Assembly (NCBI GenBank): GCA_025363015.1
Contig: JANYEQ010000030.1
Coordinates: 1 to 36,044, forward strand
DNA: 36,044 bases
Origin: Bacteroidota bacterium
GTDB taxonomy: Bacteria; Bacteroidota; Bacteroidia; B-17B0; Aurantibacillaceae
Direction: 5' to 3'
A program made the translations under genes and the position numbers. This document shows positions 8,218 to 16,193 of the stretch, one piece after another. Under the pieces are notes generated by a model. That model ran no database searches. It was not told the DNA's origin and was given only the letters and a program-made list of their open reading frames with translations. Position 1 is the stretch's first letter; each line of letters starts with the position of its first letter.

Positions 8218-10107
8218 CTACTTTTTCTTACTGCCAATTTGTTGTTGCTGGCGTTGTTTTGCCATATCTTCTAAGCGTTGGGCAAAACCACCTTTTTTAG
8301 TAGGTTTTTTCATGTTGGCTTCTAAGGTGGCTCTAATGCTGCTATCTTTAATAATAAATTTCATAGCGTAGTTTTGTAAAAAGGTAAACATATTTGCTAA
8401 AAAATAATACCAACTTAAACCTGCAGCATACTTATTCATTACCGCTAAAAATATTACGGGCATAAAATACATCATAAATTTCATACCGGGCATTTGTGTA
8501 TTTTGCTGTGGCATTAAACTACTATTCATGTAGGTGTAAATAATGGTACTTACAAACATTAAGGCGGCAAATAAGCTTACATGGTCGCCATAGGCCCAAC
8601 TAATAAAAGGTATTTGTCCAAAATTTAAAACAGTATCATAAGTACTTAAATCATCGGCCCATAAAAAACCTTGTTGGCGCAACTCAATAGCAGCGGGTAA
8701 AAAAGCAAACAACGCAATTAAAATAGGAAATTGAAGCAACATAGGTAAACAACCGCTTAATGGATTAACCCCCGCTTTTCGATACAAGGCCATTTGCTCC
8801 TGTTGTTTTTTCATAGGGTCGGGGTTCTTTTCGTACTTAGCGTTTAAAGCATCGGTTTCAGGCTTTAATACGCGCATACGCGCCCCGCTCATATAGGTTT
8901 TGTAAGCAATTGGTAGTAAAATTATTTTTACAATAAGGGTTAGTATTAAAATTACTATCCCCATATTAATGCTACCTAAATTATTAAATAATGGTATTAC
9001 CATCCATTTATTTATGTAGCTAAAGATGCTCCAACCAGTAGGTACAATTTTTTCTAATTCGTTACCATAGTCTTTTAACGTGTTGTAATGGTTTGGACCA
9101 AAATAAAATTTAAAGCCAAATTTTTCGTTTGGTAAATGTTTGTAAGGTATGCCTAACTCCGTTGATACGGCTTTTACAACGGTGGTTGAATTTGGGCGTT
9201 CGCCTAATTTTACAAAACTACCGCCTTTTAAAAATTCGTTATCGGCAATAATAGTAGCATTAAAAAATTGTTGTTTAAAACTTACCCATTTAATATCTGC
9301 ATCGTTAAGTTCTTTTTCTTCACTTTTAAGTGGGCTAATGTTATCGGGGCTATTAATGGTTTGTTTGTAATAAATGGTAGCCGCTTCTTTTTCTTTACTA
9401 ATATACTGTTCTTGGCTTGGGTAAAGCATTTTCCAACTTAATTGTAATTGGTCTTCGGTTTGCGAAATAATGCTTTGCATGCCTACAAAATGTATTTCGG
9501 AAGTTACGCTATAATCCTTTGGTTTTAAGGAATACGATAACTCAATATAACTTTCGGGCTTACTGGTTTCTAATTTTAAAACAATGCTATTGGCTGTTTT
9601 TGTAGCCGATTTAAAATAAAAACTATCGGTTTTAAAAAACCGCGAACGATCGTATGCGTTTAGTAATAACGAAAAATTTAAACTATCGTTATCAAATAAA
9701 ATTAGTGGCTCTTTTTTGCCAGAGCGATGGTAATTTTTTAATTCAACTTTTACAATTTGCGCACCTTTATTTAAAATAGTAGCTTTTATGTTTTCGTTTT
9801 CAATAGTAAAAAACTCAGGCTTACCAGTTGTAGCAGGTGTAAAGTCTTTATAATAATCGTTTGCTTGGGCGGCTTTGGCCGAATCGCTTAATACAACTGC
9901 AGTGGCTTGTTTTAAGGTATCACTTACTTTTGTAGCTGCATTTACCTTAGTCAACTCCTCAACTTGTACTTTTTGCTGTGCTAATTCTATCGAATCTTTT
10001 TGGCGTTTACGGTTAGCTATTTGCTCTTTACTAGGGCCACTTACAAATAACCAAACTCCTAAAATTGCTGCAATTAGGCCTAAACCTATTAATGATTTTT
10101 TATCCAC
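8218..10107 (-). CDS. yidC: Membrane protein insertase YidC
   Basis: YidC inserts proteins into the inner membrane alone or with Sec. The 629-residue length fits Gram-negative YidC. TM1 is at about 5-22. A charged linker is followed by the periplasmic P1 beta domain (about 90-345), then the conserved five-helix core (about 365-585). Core landmarks are YMSGARMRVLKP (405-416), where Arg412 matches the groove arginine region, AGVNPLSGCLPMLLQFPI (445-462), and a final SWYYFLANMFTFLQNY segment. The C-terminus is basic, as expected for ribosome contact. The start is GTG, giving the typical MDKKSLIGL N-terminus; no ATG is available. It diverges from lpxK across a 161-bp spacer. Confidence 0.97.
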   Translation of the reverse strand: MDKKSLIGLGLIAAILGVWLFVSGPSKEQIANRKRQKDSIELAQQKVQVEELTKVNAATKVSDTLKQATAVVLSDSAKAAQANDYYKDFTPATTGKPEFFTIENENIKATILNKGAQIVKVELKNYHRSGKKEPLILFDNDSLNFSLLLNAYDRSRFFKTDSFYFKSATKTANSIVLKLETSKPESYIELSYSLKPKDYSVTSEIHFVGMQSIISQTEDQLQLSWKMLYPSQEQYISKEKEAATIYYKQTINSPDNISPLKSEEKELNDADIKWVSFKQQFFNATIIADNEFLKGGSFVKLGERPNSTTVVKAVSTELGIPYKHLPNEKFGFKFYFGPNHYNTLKDYGNELEKIVPTGWSIFSYINKWMVIPLFNNLGSINMGIVILILTLIVKIILLPIAYKTYMSGARMRVLKPETDALNAKYEKNPDPMKKQQEQMALYRKAGVNPLSGCLPMLLQFPILIALFAFLPAAIELRQQGFLWADDLSTYDTVLNFGQIPFISWAYGDHVSLFAALMFVSTIIYTYMNSSLMPQQNTQMPGMKFMMYFMPVIFLAVMNKYAAGLSWYYFLANMFTFLQNYAMKFIIKDSSIRATLEANMKKPTKKGGFAQRLEDMAKQRQQQQIGSKKK

Positions 10108-10244
10108 TTAAAATTAATTTTAAAGGCGTAAATGTACAATAATTTGATGTAATGATTTGTAAAGATTTTTAATAATTAAGAAACTTTAGCAGTTAAAATA
10201 ATAGCCTAATTTCTATATCTATCAATATTGTTGTTGGTTTCAAA

Positions 10245-10252
10245 TATTTTTG
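10245..10252 (+). promoter_or_regulatory. -7 box (TATTTTTG) for the lpxK operon
   Basis: TATTTTTG matches TAnnTTTG and lies 16 bp before the lpxK TTG start, predicting a leader of about a dozen bases. TTG triplets at 10228-10236 are nearer than the usual -33 distance, so the upstream element is uncertain. Confidence 0.5.
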
Positions 10253-10268
10253 CCATTTTTAACGCTGT

Positions 10269-11354
10269 TTGAACAGGCTTTTAAAAATAGCACTAACACC
10301 TTTTGCCTTGCTATATGGTTTTATAACCTATGTACGCAACCGCCTGTACGATTTAAATATTATAAAGCACACCTGGTTTGATATACATACCATTGGCGTT
10401 GGTAATTTAGCCGTTGGGGGTGTGGGCAAAACCCCATTGGTAGAGTATTTAATTACGCTTTTATTAAAGGAAGAGCCTAAAATAGCAACACTTAGCCGAG
10501 GGTACAAGCGCAAAACAAGCGGCTTTTTATTAGCTACTAGTACAAGCACGGCTTACGATATTGGCGATGAACCCCTTATCTATAATACAAAATACCCCAT
10601 ACAAGTAGCCGTTGATAGCAATAGAGTAAATGGAGTAAAAAAATTATTACAATTAAAGGACGCGCCAAAAATAGTGTTGTTAGACGATGTTTTTCAGCAC
10701 CGTGCCATTAAATGCGGACTTAATATTTGCGTGAGCGATTATAATAGTTTGTATTTTAACGACGAGATGTTGCCCGCAGGTACTTTGCGCGAATACAAAA
10801 CAGGTATTATTAGAGCCGATGTCATCATCATCAGTAAAACCCCCGATCGTACTTCGGCTGTTGAGATGCGTAATATTTTAAAAGATATTAATCCAAAAGC
10901 CCATCAAAATGTATTTTTTAGTTACCTAAAGTATGGCGAGTTATACTCTATCACCAATCAAAAACAAACAATTGATACCCTAAATGATTTATTTCGTTTT
11001 CGTGTAATATCTTTTGCAGGTATTGCCAATGCTACACCTTTTGTAAATTATTTAAAAGAATATAGTGCCGAAGTAAGGCATTTACCATTTTCTGATCATC
11101 ACGATTTTGTTTTAAAAGATTTAGAAGACATTGAGCGCTATTACCAAAGCCTTGAGGGTGGAAATAAAATATTAGTTACTACCGAAAAAGATATGATGCG
11201 ATTAAAAAACCCAATTATTTGGGATATTGCCAAACGAATGAATATTTTTGTACTCCCAGTTGAAGTTACATTTAAAGAGAAAGAAGAAGAGTTTAATAGT
11301 TTAATTTTAAAATATGTTAGAGCAAATAAAATTTACCACGCAAAGTATTCTTAG
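10269..11354 (+). CDS. lpxK: Tetraacyldisaccharide 4'-kinase LpxK
   Basis: LpxK phosphorylates the 4' position of the lipid A disaccharide at the inner membrane. The 361-residue chain starts with a membrane-associating helix (LLKIALTPFALLYGFITYVRNRLYD, residues about 4-28). Then follow the Walker A region VGNLAVGGVGKTP (44-56), SRGYKRKTSG (76-85), GDEP (99-102), the LLDDVFQHR motif (137-145) and LPAGTLRE (168-175). The start is TTG; the protein begins exactly where family members do and no ATG lies nearby. It is the first gene of a plus-strand operon and overlaps the next gene by 41 bp. With the glycosyltransferase it indicates an LPS-type outer membrane. Confidence 0.96.
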   Translation: MNRLLKIALTPFALLYGFITYVRNRLYDLNIIKHTWFDIHTIGVGNLAVGGVGKTPLVEYLITLLLKEEPKIATLSRGYKRKTSGFLLATSTSTAYDIGDEPLIYNTKYPIQVAVDSNRVNGVKKLLQLKDAPKIVLLDDVFQHRAIKCGLNICVSDYNSLYFNDEMLPAGTLREYKTGIIRADVIIISKTPDRTSAVEMRNILKDINPKAHQNVFFSYLKYGELYSITNQKQTIDTLNDLFRFRVISFAGIANATPFVNYLKEYSAEVRHLPFSDHHDFVLKDLEDIERYYQSLEGGNKILVTTEKDMMRLKNPIIWDIAKRMNIFVLPVEVTFKEKEEEFNSLILKYVRANKIYHAKYS

Positions 11355-12132
11355 TAAAACAAACAATTTTAAGCCCCAATTTGGCATTATATTAGGCACT
11401 GGTTTAGGCGGTTTAGTAAACGAAATTAAAGCAGAATTTAGTATCCCCTATTCGCAAATACCCAACTTTCCGGTTAGTACTGTTGAGGGGCATAGCGGCA
11501 CATTAATTTTTGGAGAATTAGGCGGTAAAAAAGTAATGGCCATGCAAGGGCGTTTTCATTTTTACGAAGGTTATACCATGCAGCAAGTTACCTTTCCGGT
11601 TAGGGTAATGAAAGAGTTGGGCATACACACCTTAATTGTAAGTAACGCTAGTGGCGGTATGAATCCAGCGTTTGAAGTGGGCGAATTAATGTTGATTAAC
11701 GATCACATAAATCTTTTTTCTACCAACCCATTAATAGGTAAAAACATAACGGAGTTAGGTCCCCGTTTTCCAGATATGAGCGAGGCTTATAAAAAAGAAT
11801 ATATTGAACTTGCTTTAAAAATTGCAAAAGAAAACAATATTAAAGTAAGCCAAGGCGTTTATGCAGGGCTTAGTGGCCCTTGTTTTGAAACCCCAGCGGA
11901 GTACCGTTATATTTGGCGCATAGGTGCCGATGTAGTAGGTATGAGTACCGTACCCGAAGTAATAGTGGCCAAACACAGCGGTATGAATTGTTTTGGCATT
12001 AGCATTGTAACTGATTTGGGTGTGGAAGGTAGCGTACAAAACGTTAGCCACGAAGAAGTACAACACATTGCAAAAGCACAAGAACCCAAAATGAGCTTAA
12101 TAGTTAAAGAATTAATTAGGCAAATAAATTAA
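11314..12132 (+). CDS. punA: Purine-nucleoside phosphorylase (trimeric type)
   Basis: Splits purine nucleosides with phosphate to free base and (deoxy)ribose 1-phosphate in the cytoplasm for purine salvage. The 272-residue chain shows the trimeric PNP/MTAP family motifs: IILGTGLGG (25-33), VEGHSG (57-62), MQGRFHFYEGY (77-87), VSNASGG (109-115), SGPCFETPAE (187-196) with the purine-contacting Glu, and VGMSTVPE (208-215). At the position of the human PNP Asn that favours 6-oxopurines it has Asp (TD at 233-234), as in MTAP-type enzymes, so the substrate range may include 6-aminopurines; this is inference. The ATG at 11314 is inside the lpxK reading frame, giving a 41-bp overlap and likely translational coupling. 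Confidence 0.93.
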   Translation: MLEQIKFTTQSILSKTNNFKPQFGIILGTGLGGLVNEIKAEFSIPYSQIPNFPVSTVEGHSGTLIFGELGGKKVMAMQGRFHFYEGYTMQQVTFPVRVMKELGIHTLIVSNASGGMNPAFEVGELMLINDHINLFSTNPLIGKNITELGPRFPDMSEAYKKEYIELALKIAKENNIKVSQGVYAGLSGPCFETPAEYRYIWRIGADVVGMSTVPEVIVAKHSGMNCFGISIVTDLGVEGSVQNVSHEEVQHIAKAQEPKMSLIVKELIRQIN

Positions 12133-12140
12133 TTTTAAAA

Positions 12141-13385
12141 ATGGCTACTGTTTTACCTTTTAAGGCATTGCGCCCCGCAAATGATAAAGTACATTTGGTT
12201 GCTTCGCGAAGCGTAGATGGGTATAATACCCCCGAACTTAAAGATAAATTAACCGCCAACCCTTACTCGTTTTTACACGTTATTAATCCCGATTTTAACG
12301 ATGGCATTAAAACAAAACCTGGTAGTAAAGAGCGGTTACAAAAAGTAAAAAAAAGGTTTAAGCAATTTATAAGTCAAAAAATATTTTTACAAGAAGAAGG
12401 CGCTTGTTATTACCTATACCGCCAAATAAAAAATGATAATACTTACATTGGTATTATTGGCTGTACCAGTATTGATGATTATATAAATGGCGTTATAAAA
12501 GTACACGAACAAACATTAACCCAACGCGAAGAAAAATTAAAAGATTATTTAGAAGTATGCGAATTTAACGCTGAGCCTGTTTTGTTTTGCTATCCAAATA
12601 ATGAATTAATAGATGCCTTGTGCTTAGATGTAATGACGTATAGAGCCGATTACGATTTTACTACCACCGATACAGTAAGACATACCTTGTGGGTAATAAA
12701 TAAACAAAAATCGGTAAAATTAATTACCGAACAGTTTGCTGCTATACCCGCTATATATATTGCCGATGGGCATCATCGCTCAGCATCAGCTGCCTTGTTG
12801 GGCAAACACCGTAGACAAAATAATAAAGCATACACTGGTAAGGAAGCCTATAATTATTACTTAGGAATTTTTTTTCCAGAAAATCAATTAAAAATATACG
12901 AATACAATCGCTTTGTAAAAGATTTAAATGGCTTATCGGTTAAAGAACTCATACAAAAAATAACTAAAAGTTTTGATGTAACAGAAATTAACGACACTAT
13001 TTTTAAACCCACAAAACAGCACCAACTATCAATGTACATAGATGGAAAATGGTATAAATTAGTGGCTAAAAATGGTGTTTTTAAATCTGATAATCCGGTG
13101 GGAAGTTTAGATGCGTCTATACTTACCGAACATATTTTATACCCTATTTTTAATATTCACGATTTAAAAACTGATAAACGTATTGGTTTTGTGCCTGGTA
13201 TAAAAGGTGCACAAGCCTTAAAGCAAGTGGTAGATGAAGGTAAAGCTGCCGTGGCTTTTGGCTTATATCCTGTAACTATGCAACATTTAAAATGGATAGC
13301 CGATACCAATAATATTATGCCACCAAAAAGTACCTGGGTTGAGCCCAAAATGCGAAGTGGCTTGGTGGTGTATAGTTTTGATTAA
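12141..13385 (+). CDS. DUF1015 family protein
   Basis: A 414-residue cytoplasmic protein of the DUF1015 family, whose activity I do not know to be established. Recognisable parts are the N-terminal PFKALRP segment (6-12), the NPYSFLHVINPD segment (40-51), the YIADGHHRSASAAL motif (206-219), which is the family hallmark, and a C-terminal FGLYPVTMQHLKWIAD region. The ADGHHR motif could coordinate metal or phosphate, but this is a guess. The gene starts 8 bp after the PNP stop and ends 27 bp before pfkA, so it sits inside the lpxK-PNP-DUF1015-pfkA operon. Members of this family are common in Bacteroidota. The start is an ATG. Confidence 0.9.
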   Translation: MATVLPFKALRPANDKVHLVASRSVDGYNTPELKDKLTANPYSFLHVINPDFNDGIKTKPGSKERLQKVKKRFKQFISQKIFLQEEGACYYLYRQIKNDNTYIGIIGCTSIDDYINGVIKVHEQTLTQREEKLKDYLEVCEFNAEPVLFCYPNNELIDALCLDVMTYRADYDFTTTDTVRHTLWVINKQKSVKLITEQFAAIPAIYIADGHHRSASAALLGKHRRQNNKAYTGKEAYNYYLGIFFPENQLKIYEYNRFVKDLNGLSVKELIQKITKSFDVTEINDTIFKPTKQHQLSMYIDGKWYKLVAKNGVFKSDNPVGSLDASILTEHILYPIFNIHDLKTDKRIGFVPGIKGAQALKQVVDEGKAAVAFGLYPVTMQHLKWIADTNNIMPPKSTWVEPKMRSGLVVYSFD

Positions 13386-13412
13386 TTTTTTTTATACTTT
13401 AAAAACAATTAA

Positions 13413-14384
13413 ATGATTAAAAAAATTGCAATATTAACTTCAGGTGGCGATTCGCCCGGAATGAATGCCTGTATTAGAGCCGTGGTGAGAACCGCAAAAT
13501 ATAATAATATTAATGTAATAGGTTTTTTAAGAGGCTACGAAGGCTTAATTGATAATAATTTTATAGAGTTAAAAACCGAAAGCGTTTCGGGTATTATTAA
13601 CCGAGGCGGTACTATTTTAAAAACTGCCCGCAGCCAAAGGTTTACAACCCAACAAGGCTTGGCACAAGCCGTTAAAACTATTCATAAACAAAGTATTGAC
13701 GGGCTTGTAATAATTGGTGGCGATGGCAGTTTTAAGGGTGCAGAGGCGTTAAGTAAATATATAAAAATACCCCTAATAGGCTGTGCAGGCACTATTGATA
13801 ATGATTTGGTAGGTACCGATTATACAATTGGTTACGATACAGCTATTAATACTGTTGTAGAAGCCGTTGATAAAATTAGAGATACTGCCGAAAGCCACGA
13901 CAGAGTGTTTGTAGTAGAAGTAATGGGTCGCGATGCGGGTTTAATAGCCTTACGAAGTGCCATTGCGTGTGGTGCAGATGCATTACTTGTACCCGAAGTA
14001 AAACAAGATACCCTAGCCCTCATAAAAAAAATGAAAAGCTGGCGCAGTACCAAAAGCAGTAAAATAATTATTGTGGCCGAGGGAGATGAAAGTGGTGGCG
14101 CTTATAAAATAGCCGAACTTATAAAAAAACACCACCCAAAATTTGATTTGCGTGTAAGTATTTTAGGGCATATACAACGTGGTGGCAACCCTACGTGTAT
14201 GGATAGAGTGAATGCAAGCATGGTGGGTTTTGCTGCAGTAAAGGCATTAATAGCTGGTAAAAAAAATAAAATGGTGGGTATTATTAATAAACAAATTGTA
14301 TTTACACCTTTTGCAAAAGCTGTAAAACATAACCAAACTTTAAATAAAAATTTAGAAGAATTAATTGAGGTATTAAGCAGTTAA
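13413..14384 (+). CDS. pfkA: ATP-dependent 6-phosphofructokinase
   Basis: Phosphorylates fructose 6-phosphate to fructose 1,6-bisphosphate, the committed step of glycolysis. The 323-residue length is standard. Motifs are LTSGGDSPGMNA (8-19), IIGGDGSFKGA (100-110), CAGTIDNDLVGTDYTIG (124-140) with the catalytic Asp in TIDND, VVEVMGRDAG (about 167-176) and LGHIQRGGNP (about 249-258). Gly in GGDGS and Gly before TIDND are the ATP-type residues; pyrophosphate-dependent enzymes have Asp and Lys there. It is the last gene of the lpxK operon and is convergent with the SRPBCC gene across 34 bp. The start is an ATG. Confidence 0.97.
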   Translation: MIKKIAILTSGGDSPGMNACIRAVVRTAKYNNINVIGFLRGYEGLIDNNFIELKTESVSGIINRGGTILKTARSQRFTTQQGLAQAVKTIHKQSIDGLVIIGGDGSFKGAEALSKYIKIPLIGCAGTIDNDLVGTDYTIGYDTAINTVVEAVDKIRDTAESHDRVFVVEVMGRDAGLIALRSAIACGADALLVPEVKQDTLALIKKMKSWRSTKSSKIIIVAEGDESGGAYKIAELIKKHHPKFDLRVSILGHIQRGGNPTCMDRVNASMVGFAAVKALIAGKKNKMVGIINKQIVFTPFAKAVKHNQTLNKNLEELIEVLSS

Positions 14385-14418
14385 AAAAGTAATTATTAAA
14401 AAATAGGGTTTACTTATT

Positions 14419-14829
14419 TTACAACTTTAATTCGCTTAATTTTAAAGCCATTGTATTTACTAAATTAAGCAACGCTTTTTCGGCCATTGATTTAATAAAG
14501 GGATTTAAATCGCCCAATAAATCTATTTTACATTGGCCTATTTCATTTTCATTTCCAATAAAATAAACTTTTAAGCTAAAATTAAATTTAGCTAATCCTT
14601 CGCTCGAAAATAGTATATAATTAAAAGGTGTTTTTTCAATTAATTTAACCGTTAAAGGGGTAATGCCTTTAATGTTAAACGAACATTGCGAATCGGTAAA
14701 CACAAAGTTTTCAATTTTATCATTTGGCAAAATGGCATTAAAGTTTTTAAAATCAATTAAAAATTCAAACAAATTTTTTAAAGTAGTTTGTGTAGTATGT
14801 GTATTGCTATTTAACGTAAATGCTCCCAT
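14419..14829 (-). CDS. SRPBCC-like (START/polyketide cyclase-like) protein
   Basis: A small cytoplasmic protein of about 136 residues beginning MGAFTLNSNTHTTQTT. The layout of helices and strands (NLFEFLIDFKNFNAILP, then strands containing CSFNIKG, a PFNYILFSS turn, and a long C-terminal helix) fits the SRPBCC lipid/ligand-binding fold. No catalytic residues are evident. A longer in-frame start at 14874 exists, but the ATG at 14829 is preferred: it overlaps the pyrE stop as TAATG, indicating translational coupling, and it matches where the fold begins. The link with pyrimidine synthesis is unexplained. Confidence 0.75.
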   Translation of the reverse strand: MGAFTLNSNTHTTQTTLKNLFEFLIDFKNFNAILPNDKIENFVFTDSQCSFNIKGITPLTVKLIEKTPFNYILFSSEGLAKFNFSLKVYFIGNENEIGQCKIDLLGDLNPFIKSMAEKALLNLVNTMALKLSELKL

Positions 14830-15482
14830 TATTTTACAACTGTTTGTTGCCAAGTAGCAGGGTTTAAACGCCAATTGTTTAAACTCTCTACATCTTTTTG
14901 GCTAATGTAATTTTTGTGTAAAGCCGTATTAATTAAGGCTTGGTAATTGCTTAATGTTTTTAAATGGCATTTAGCAGTTTTAAAGTTTTGCTCGGCATCG
15001 GCAAAGCCATAGGTAAAAATAGCGGCCATACCTTTTACTATGCAGCCCTTTTCTCGCAGGGCTTCTACTGCTTTTAAACTGCTTCCACCGGTGCTAATTA
15101 AATCTTCAATTACTACTACGTTTTGTCCACTTTCTACATCGCCTTCAATCATATTGGTTAAGCCATGCTTTTTTGCTTCACTTCTAATGTAAATAAATGG
15201 CAAGCCCATTTCTTGAGCTACTAAAGCACCTTGTGCAATACCGCCAGTGGCTACGCCTGCAATTACATCAGGTTTTGCAAACTGTTGGTTTATGGTTTCT
15301 ACAAAGTGTTGGCGTATATAGGTGCGTATAGTAGGATAGGATAGGGTTTTACGGTTATCGCAATAAATAGGCGATTTCCATCCACTGGCCCATGTAAAAG
15401 GGTTTTCGGGTTGTAATTTTACCGCTTTTATTTGTAATAAAAATTCAGCAATTTTATACTCTGGGTCGTTAAACGAAGTCAT
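14829..15482 (-). CDS. pyrE: Orotate phosphoribosyltransferase
   Basis: Joins orotate to PRPP to give orotidine 5'-monophosphate in pyrimidine synthesis. The 217 residues include the N-terminal substrate region WASGWKSPIYCDNR (31-44), GVATGGIAQG (76-85), the mobile-loop SEAKKHG (101-107) and the PRPP-binding motif VVVIEDLISTGGS (122-134). The gene diverges from the Nudix gene across 43 bp and has a promoter immediately before its ATG. It is translationally coupled to the SRPBCC gene downstream. Confidence 0.97.
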   Translation of the reverse strand: MTSFNDPEYKIAEFLLQIKAVKLQPENPFTWASGWKSPIYCDNRKTLSYPTIRTYIRQHFVETINQQFAKPDVIAGVATGGIAQGALVAQEMGLPFIYIRSEAKKHGLTNMIEGDVESGQNVVVIEDLISTGGSSLKAVEALREKGCIVKGMAAIFTYGFADAEQNFKTAKCHLKTLSNYQALINTALHKNYISQKDVESLNNWRLNPATWQQTVVK

Positions 15483-15486
15483 GCTG

Positions 15487-15519
15487 CAAAAGTAGATTTT
15501 GTTTTAACTATTAAAGCAA
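15487..15519 (-). promoter_or_regulatory. pyrE promoter, predicted leaderless
   Basis: On the minus strand TACTTTTG (15494-15487) matches TAnnTTTG, with a TTG -33 element at 15519-15517 and a 22-bp spacer, inside the accepted range. The G of the -7 box is only 4 bp from the pyrE ATG, so transcription should start at or next to the start codon. Confidence 0.6.
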
Positions 15520-15525
15520 CATTTT

Positions 15526-16140
15526 ATGAACAAAAAAATATATTTTAATAATAAGTTTTTAGAGTTTTTTGATACAGGCATGCAATTAGCAAGCAATGAG
15601 CAAATTAAAATTTATAATACACTAACAGAAAACAGTTTGTTCGAAATTGAGCAGTTGTTTTTAAACGAAGCTCATACTACAATTATAAAAATTAATTATT
15701 TTTATTTTAGCACGGTACTTAATTATTTTAAAAATAAATTTAAGTACATTGAAGCCGCTGGGGGTTTAATTAAAAAACAAAATAATTACTTATTTATTTA
15801 CCGCTTAAACAAGTGGGATTTACCCAAGGGAAAATTAGATAAAGGCGAAACCATTGAACATGCTGCCATTAGAGAGTGTGAAGAGGAATGTGGAGTTAAA
15901 GATTTAACCATTACAAGACAACTACCATCTACCTTTCATATTTATTTTTACAAAAATAATTGGGCTATAAAGCAAACGTTTTGGTTTTGTATGGATACAA
16001 ATTATAACGAAACACTAATACCACAAACCGAAGAAAACATTACCGATGTAAAATGGTTTACAAAAAATGATATTGATACTTTTGTTTTAAAAAACACCTA
16101 TTTAACTATTACCGATGTATTAACGGAGGGTTTGGTATAA
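15526..16140 (+). CDS. Nudix hydrolase
   Basis: A 204-residue protein with a complete Nudix box at 102-124 (pattern G-x5-E-x7-R-E-x-x-E-E-x-G, with Gly102, Glu108, Arg116, Glu117, Glu120 and Glu121). Nudix enzymes hydrolyse nucleoside diphosphates linked to another moiety, using Mg or Mn. The segment IEAAGGLIKKQNNYLFIYRLNKWDLPKG leading to the box is typical of the fold. An N-terminal extension of about 70 residues has no recognised domain; similar extended Nudix proteins are common in Bacteroidota. The substrate is not predictable. It diverges from pyrE. The start is an ATG. Confidence 0.92.
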   Translation: MNKKIYFNNKFLEFFDTGMQLASNEQIKIYNTLTENSLFEIEQLFLNEAHTTIIKINYFYFSTVLNYFKNKFKYIEAAGGLIKKQNNYLFIYRLNKWDLPKGKLDKGETIEHAAIRECEEECGVKDLTITRQLPSTFHIYFYKNNWAIKQTFWFCMDTNYNETLIPQTEENITDVKWFTKNDIDTFVLKNTYLTITDVLTEGLV

Positions 16141-16193
16141 TTTCGAAAAACTTAAAATAAGGACAGTAAGTGACAGAAAAATAAAATACCAGC

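Noticed and set aside
14830-14874. Longer start for the SRPBCC gene at 14874
   Set aside because: It would add 15 residues that overlap the pyrE end and do not fit the fold; the TAATG coupling start at 14829 is better.
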